Below are positions 5,324-8,109 of a stretch of DNA of 8,109 bases, in pieces. The notes beneath the pieces are model-generated. The model did no database searches and was not told the DNA's origin. It saw only the letters and a program-made list of their open reading frames with translations. The position numbers and the translations under genes are program-made. Origin of the DNA: an uncultured Collinsella sp. (GTDB taxonomy: Bacteria > Actinomycetota > Coriobacteriia > Coriobacteriales > Coriobacteriaceae); NCBI GenBank assembly GCA_937981515.1, contig CALJNY010000081.1:1-8109 (forward strand), read 5' to 3'. Every line of letters begins with the position of its first letter. Positions within the stretch are counted from its first letter, which is position 1.

Positions 5324-6505
5324 TTACAGCTGCTCGGCCGGACGCTCGGGTGAGCTAAAGCCCGAGTCAAATGTGACGACGCACGAGGCGTCGGGCCGGC
5401 GCTCGTGCACGATGCGCGTGACGAGCTCCAGCAGCTCCTCGTCGGATATGTCAAAGCCGTCGGGACGCACCAGGTCAAATGACACAAAGCCGTCGTGCTC
5501 ATGCAAGTCGTGGATGGAGAGCGCGGGGTCGATCTGCGCTACGCCGCGCTTGACCCAGCCGCGCAGGTCGTCGCCGGTTGTTGCAATGGGGTCGCAGTGC
5601 AGTGTGATGGCGATGCCCATCTGCCGTTTGATATCGTGCTCGATGGTGTCCAGGATCTCGTGATGTTCAAACGCATCGCCCTCGCCGGGCATTTCCACGT
5701 GTGCGCTGGCAAACTGGCGGCCGGGACCGTAGTCGTGCACCATCAGGTCGTGTGTGCCTAAGACCTGGGGGTACGACATGATCTTGTCGCGGATTGCCTG
5801 GACGAGCTTGGGGTCGGGCGCTTGCCCCAACAGCGGGCTGATGGCGTCGCGCACCAGGCCCATGCCGCTGATGCAGATGAAGATGCCCACGCCCAGGCCT
5901 GCCCAGCCATCGAGGTCAAAGCCGGTCGTCTGCGAAATAAGCGCTGCGGCCAGGACCGAGGCCGAGGTAATGACGTCGTTTTTGGAATCCTGCGCCGTGG
6001 CGATAAGCGTCTCGGAATCGATGCGGTTGCCCAGCGTGCGGTTGAACGCCGCCATCCAAAACTTGACGAGCATGGACAGGATAAGGGCTGCCATGGAGAG
6101 CGCCGAATATGCGGTGGGGGAGGGCTTGATGATTTTGGTGACCGACTCCAGGATCAGGTTGATGCCGACGGCGCAAACGAGGACGGCGACAAACAGTCCC
6201 GCCAAGTACTCGTAGCGGCCGTGGCCATAGGGGTGGCCTTCGTCTGCCGGACGGCTGGCAAGGCGGAATCCGAGCAGGCTCACGATGTTGCTCGAGGCGT
6301 CGGAGAGGTTGTTGAAGGCATCGGCGATAAGCGAGACGGAGCCCGCGAGCAGGCCCGCGATGCCCTTGGCCAGACACAGGGTGATGTTGAGGCCGATGCA
6401 GATGAGGCTTGCGGCAAAACCCGCGTTGGTGCGACAAGTTGTATCGACCGGCTCGCTTTCGCTGCCGGGAACAAGCGTATGTACCAGCCGATTTACAAAT
6501 AGCAT
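5324..6505 (-). CDS. Cation diffusion facilitator transporter, manganese-type residues
   Basis: The product is 393 residues. It is predicted to export a divalent metal across the cytoplasmic membrane in exchange for protons. Six membrane helices fall at about 28-48, 55-80, 98-121, 132-155, 165-190 and 198-220. Helix 2 carries N65 and D69 (FNNLSDASSN), and helix 5 carries D173 and D177 (QDSKNDVITS). NxxxD plus DxxxD at these positions is associated with the manganese-exporting CDF branch (for example MntE), while zinc exporters usually have His/Asp. The HPYGHGRYEYLAGL signature (91-104) is typical of the family. The cytoplasmic domain (about 230-308) has the usual HDL, HDYG and HVE histidines. 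An extra C-terminal segment of about 80 residues (IHDLHEHDGF...) matches the longer form of about 390 residues. The start at 6505 is chosen for its GAGGA site; ATG at 6526 has none. The gene is transcribed alone, divergent from the gene at 6751. Confidence 0.93.
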   Translation of the reverse strand: MLFVNRLVHTLVPGSESEPVDTTCRTNAGFAASLICIGLNITLCLAKGIAGLLAGSVSLIADAFNNLSDASSNIVSLLGFRLASRPADEGHPYGHGRYEYLAGLFVAVLVCAVGINLILESVTKIIKPSPTAYSALSMAALILSMLVKFWMAAFNRTLGNRIDSETLIATAQDSKNDVITSASVLAAALISQTTGFDLDGWAGLGVGIFICISGMGLVRDAISPLLGQAPDPKLVQAIRDKIMSYPQVLGTHDLMVHDYGPGRQFASAHVEMPGEGDAFEHHEILDTIEHDIKRQMGIAITLHCDPIATTGDDLRGWVKRGVAQIDPALSIHDLHEHDGFVSFDLVRPDGFDISDEELLELVTRIVHERRPDASCVVTFDSGFSSPERPAEQL

Positions 6506-6513
6506 AACGATCG

Positions 6514-6518
6514 TCCTC
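6514..6518 (-). promoter_or_regulatory. Shine-Dalgarno fixing the transporter start
   Basis: On the minus strand GAGGA lies eight bases before the ATG at 6505. The next in-frame ATG upstream (6526) is preceded by a C/T/A-rich stretch with no such site. Confidence 0.7.
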
Positions 6519-6553
6519 ACAATCATGTTTAAGGGGATAGTGTAGCTCGCATG

Positions 6554-6568
6554 GGCGCACCGTGCGCC
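6554..6568. promoter_or_regulatory. 15-base palindrome upstream of the transporter gene
   Basis: GGCGCAC, one base, GTGCGCC: perfect 7-bp arms, 49-63 bases before the transporter start codon at 6505. It could be an operator for a metal-responsive regulator or a leader hairpin. GC-rich palindromes also occur by chance in such DNA. Confidence 0.3.
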
Positions 6569-6703
6569 GGTGCTCAGAAAATGCAGCAATGGTCTGCCCG
6601 CGCTAACGGGCGCGAGGCGGAGGGGGACGACTGCCCGCGCGCCTTCCCGTCCGACTGGGTGCTCCATTTTGGGCCACATGGGTATGGGCACGCGCCGATT
6701 TGC

Positions 6704-6722
6704 TCGACATACTTAATGTCGA
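6704..6722. promoter_or_regulatory. Operator-like palindrome TCGACAT-N5-ATGTCGA
   Basis: Perfect 7-bp arms around ACTTA lie in the 245-base region between the divergent transporter and double zinc-ribbon genes, 13 bases before the Shine-Dalgarno of the latter. The arm length, short AT-rich centre and position suit a dimeric repressor site. No regulator can be named, and no clear -35/-10 pair was found around it. Confidence 0.4.
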
Positions 6723-6734
6723 TAGCCCCTGCGT

Positions 6735-6743
6735 AAAGGAGGA
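6735..6743 (+). promoter_or_regulatory. Strong Shine-Dalgarno of the double zinc-ribbon gene
   Basis: AAAGGAGGA lies seven bases before ATG at 6751. It decides this start over the in-frame codon at 6700, whose 17 extra residues would read straight through this site. Confidence 0.85.
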
Positions 6744-6750
6744 CGTTTCC

Positions 6751-8088
6751 ATGGACGAGATGTTTGCCATTAAATGCCAAAACTGTGGCGGCCCTATGTA
6801 CTCACACCAGGCTAAACGCAGTTTTGAGTGCGCCTATTGCGGCACGGTCGTTCCGTGGCAGGCCGATGCGGGGGAGCCCAAGAGCGCCCTGGGCATTCGC
6901 CATACGCCGCTGACGGTGGTGGATGGGCTACTAAAGCTCACCCACGTCTCGCAGCTTGAGCGCCCGGTAGACCCGGACTGGTATTTCTTTAATTCGCACT
7001 GGCGCAATCAGTCGGTTCTGGAGCATCTGCTGTGGGAGGACCGTGGGACGGCGCAGGAGTTCCAAGAGGCTACGCACGTGAGCATCCCGTGCCCCTTCTG
7101 CGGTGCATCCTTTGAAGGCGAGTCCACTCAGCGCGTGTTTGAGTGCCCATCCTGCGGCAACAAAATCGGTATGGCCGACCTGCTCAAGCCCGGTACGTTT
7201 AGCAAACGCCTGACCATGGGCGTGGGTGCCGAATACGTTCCCGAACAGGGCGTCCCCTGCGAAATTTCGCCGCAGCAGGCGCGTGCCAACGCGCTGCAGC
7301 TGCTGCGCCAGTACCCCGATGCCTTTGCCGGGCACGACGTGGAAGACGCGATCCAAAATGACATGATGCTCTTCTACTTCCCCATGGCGCTTGCGGACCT
7401 GCGCATGATGGCGTCCTTCCCGGGCAAGGGGCTGAGCAAGGAGACCTTGGTGTACTACGAGGTGCTCGACTGGGCGTATCCGCGGGCAAACTACCTGGAC
7501 GTTCGCCTTATGGGCATTCTGGAGCCGTGGGACTTTGGCAAGGTGGGACCGTTTGACCCGGCCATGCAGGAAGGCGACTTCCGCGTCGTCTCCGTCGATG
7601 CGTCCACCAAGGACCAGGTGGTTATTGATAAGCTGGCGCTCGACGTTGCCGGCAACGATGCCGAGGCGATGCTGGGGCTCAATAAAAAGAGCATCCGCGC
7701 CTGGGCGCACAAGGCTCGCAAGCACAAGGACGGCCTGGTGATGGTGCCGGTCTACTTTGTCGATCGTCCGGCGACTGACAGCCGCGATGGCGAGCAGGTG
7801 CGCATTGCCGTAAACGGCCAGACGGGTCGTGCGGCCGCGGTGGTGTTTAGCGACAAGCGCGAGACGCATGTGGTGGCACCGCTCAATCCGAGTGTGGTGC
7901 TGTCGAGCGAAAGTACCGTGCATGCCACGCCCATCGAGGTCAAATACGTTAAATCGCCCTTCCTATACCAGATCGTACGCCGAGGAGGCGGCGAGCAGCC
8001 GCGTCAGGCGGCGGCAGCCGCCGAGGGTTCCTACCGGGAGGAGAAGCCCAAACGCAGGGGCTTGTTCGCCGCGATCTTTGGTAAGTAG
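6751..8088 (+). CDS. Protein with two zinc ribbons and a conserved-type core, function unknown
   Basis: The product is 445 residues and probably cytoplasmic, since no signal peptide or clear membrane helix is seen. The first zinc ribbon uses C9, C12, C27 and C30 (CQNCGG...CAYCG), and the second uses C114, C117, C132 and C135 (CPFCGA...CPSCGNKIG). Between them is a Trp/aromatic-rich stretch (about 60-105). After the second ribbon, VPCEISPQQARANAL (168-182) and later MVPVYFVDR (331-339) and VRIAVNGQTGR (350-360) recall the IPF...A and LPVW...VNGQTGK patterns of bacterial proteins annotated as TFIIB-type zinc ribbon-containing. I infer distant membership of that group, whose biochemical role is not known to me. 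The C-terminus has an Ala-rich linker and a basic amphipathic end (KPKRRGLFAAIFGK) that could touch membrane or nucleic acid. It is divergent from the metal transporter and possibly shares regulation with it. The stop is TAG at 8086-8088. The last 21 bases of the window show nothing. Confidence 0.9.
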   Translation: MDEMFAIKCQNCGGPMYSHQAKRSFECAYCGTVVPWQADAGEPKSALGIRHTPLTVVDGLLKLTHVSQLERPVDPDWYFFNSHWRNQSVLEHLLWEDRGTAQEFQEATHVSIPCPFCGASFEGESTQRVFECPSCGNKIGMADLLKPGTFSKRLTMGVGAEYVPEQGVPCEISPQQARANALQLLRQYPDAFAGHDVEDAIQNDMMLFYFPMALADLRMMASFPGKGLSKETLVYYEVLDWAYPRANYLDVRLMGILEPWDFGKVGPFDPAMQEGDFRVVSVDASTKDQVVIDKLALDVAGNDAEAMLGLNKKSIRAWAHKARKHKDGLVMVPVYFVDRPATDSRDGEQVRIAVNGQTGRAAAVVFSDKRETHVVAPLNPSVVLSSESTVHATPIEVKYVKSPFLYQIVRRGGGEQPRQAAAAAEGSYREEKPKRRGLFAAIFGK

Positions 8089-8109
8089 GGAGTAGTACCG
8101 GTTGGCGCC

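Noticed and set aside
6506..6691. 62-residue N-terminal extension of the transporter, and the alternative ATG at 6526
   Set aside because: No ribosome binding site precedes them, the translated extension does not resemble CDF proteins, and ATG 6505 has GAGGA at good spacing.
6506..6750. Manganese riboswitch (yybP-ykoY type) in the transporter leader
   Set aside because: I looked for the conserved loop sequences of that class on the minus strand and did not find them. Only simple GC-rich palindromes are visible.
1..8109. CRISPR arrays, tRNA or rRNA genes, integrase or transposase genes
   Set aside because: No spaced direct repeats, cloverleaf-like segments, rRNA motifs or transposase-like proteins were seen on either strand.

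Overview
The window is most likely from a high-GC gut actinobacterium of the class Coriobacteriia, and Collinsella is my best guess. The basis is the high GC (43 of 60 bases at 1021-1080), the codon use, and the style of the surface proteins: a zinc ribbon or low-complexity cytoplasmic N-terminus, one membrane segment, then an extracytoplasmic domain. This assignment is inference; no rRNA gene is present.

Layout. Bases 2-1330 (+) hold the 3' four fifths of fhs, encoding formate--tetrahydrofolate ligase, closed by a clear terminator. A 400-base gap (1331-1730) follows. It carries a 162-base element bounded by perfect 29-bp inverted repeats and the Shine-Dalgarno of the next gene. At 1731-3770 (+) lies a 679-residue membrane-anchored zinc-ribbon protein with a calcium-loop-like module and a C-terminus resembling DUF3298/RsiV. 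A composite terminator and inverted-repeat region (3799-3877) separates it from a convergent 78-residue cysteine-motif protein (3877-4113, -). Divergent from that is a single-pass membrane protein gene (4251-5213, +), broken by one in-frame TAG at 4824-4826 just before a PASTA-like domain. A bidirectional terminator (5248-5315) lies between it and a convergent cation diffusion facilitator gene (5324-6505, -), which has the NxxxD/DxxxD residues associated with manganese exporters. Divergent from the transporter is a 445-residue protein with two zinc ribbons (6751-8088, +).

How the genes relate. fhs belongs to one-carbon metabolism and appears to be the last gene of its transcript. The rest is a set of single-gene units in alternating orientation, each with its own terminator or divergent promoter region, so no multi-gene operon can be argued. 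Three of the other five loci encode proteins with Cys4-type metal-binding motifs and one encodes a metal exporter. I treat a shared metal theme as suggestive only.

The most notable observations are the 29-bp inverted-repeat element, a 36-base sequence pattern found directly after two separate terminators, the recent-looking nonsense codon in the PASTA-like gene, and a low-GC module inside the large zinc-ribbon protein.
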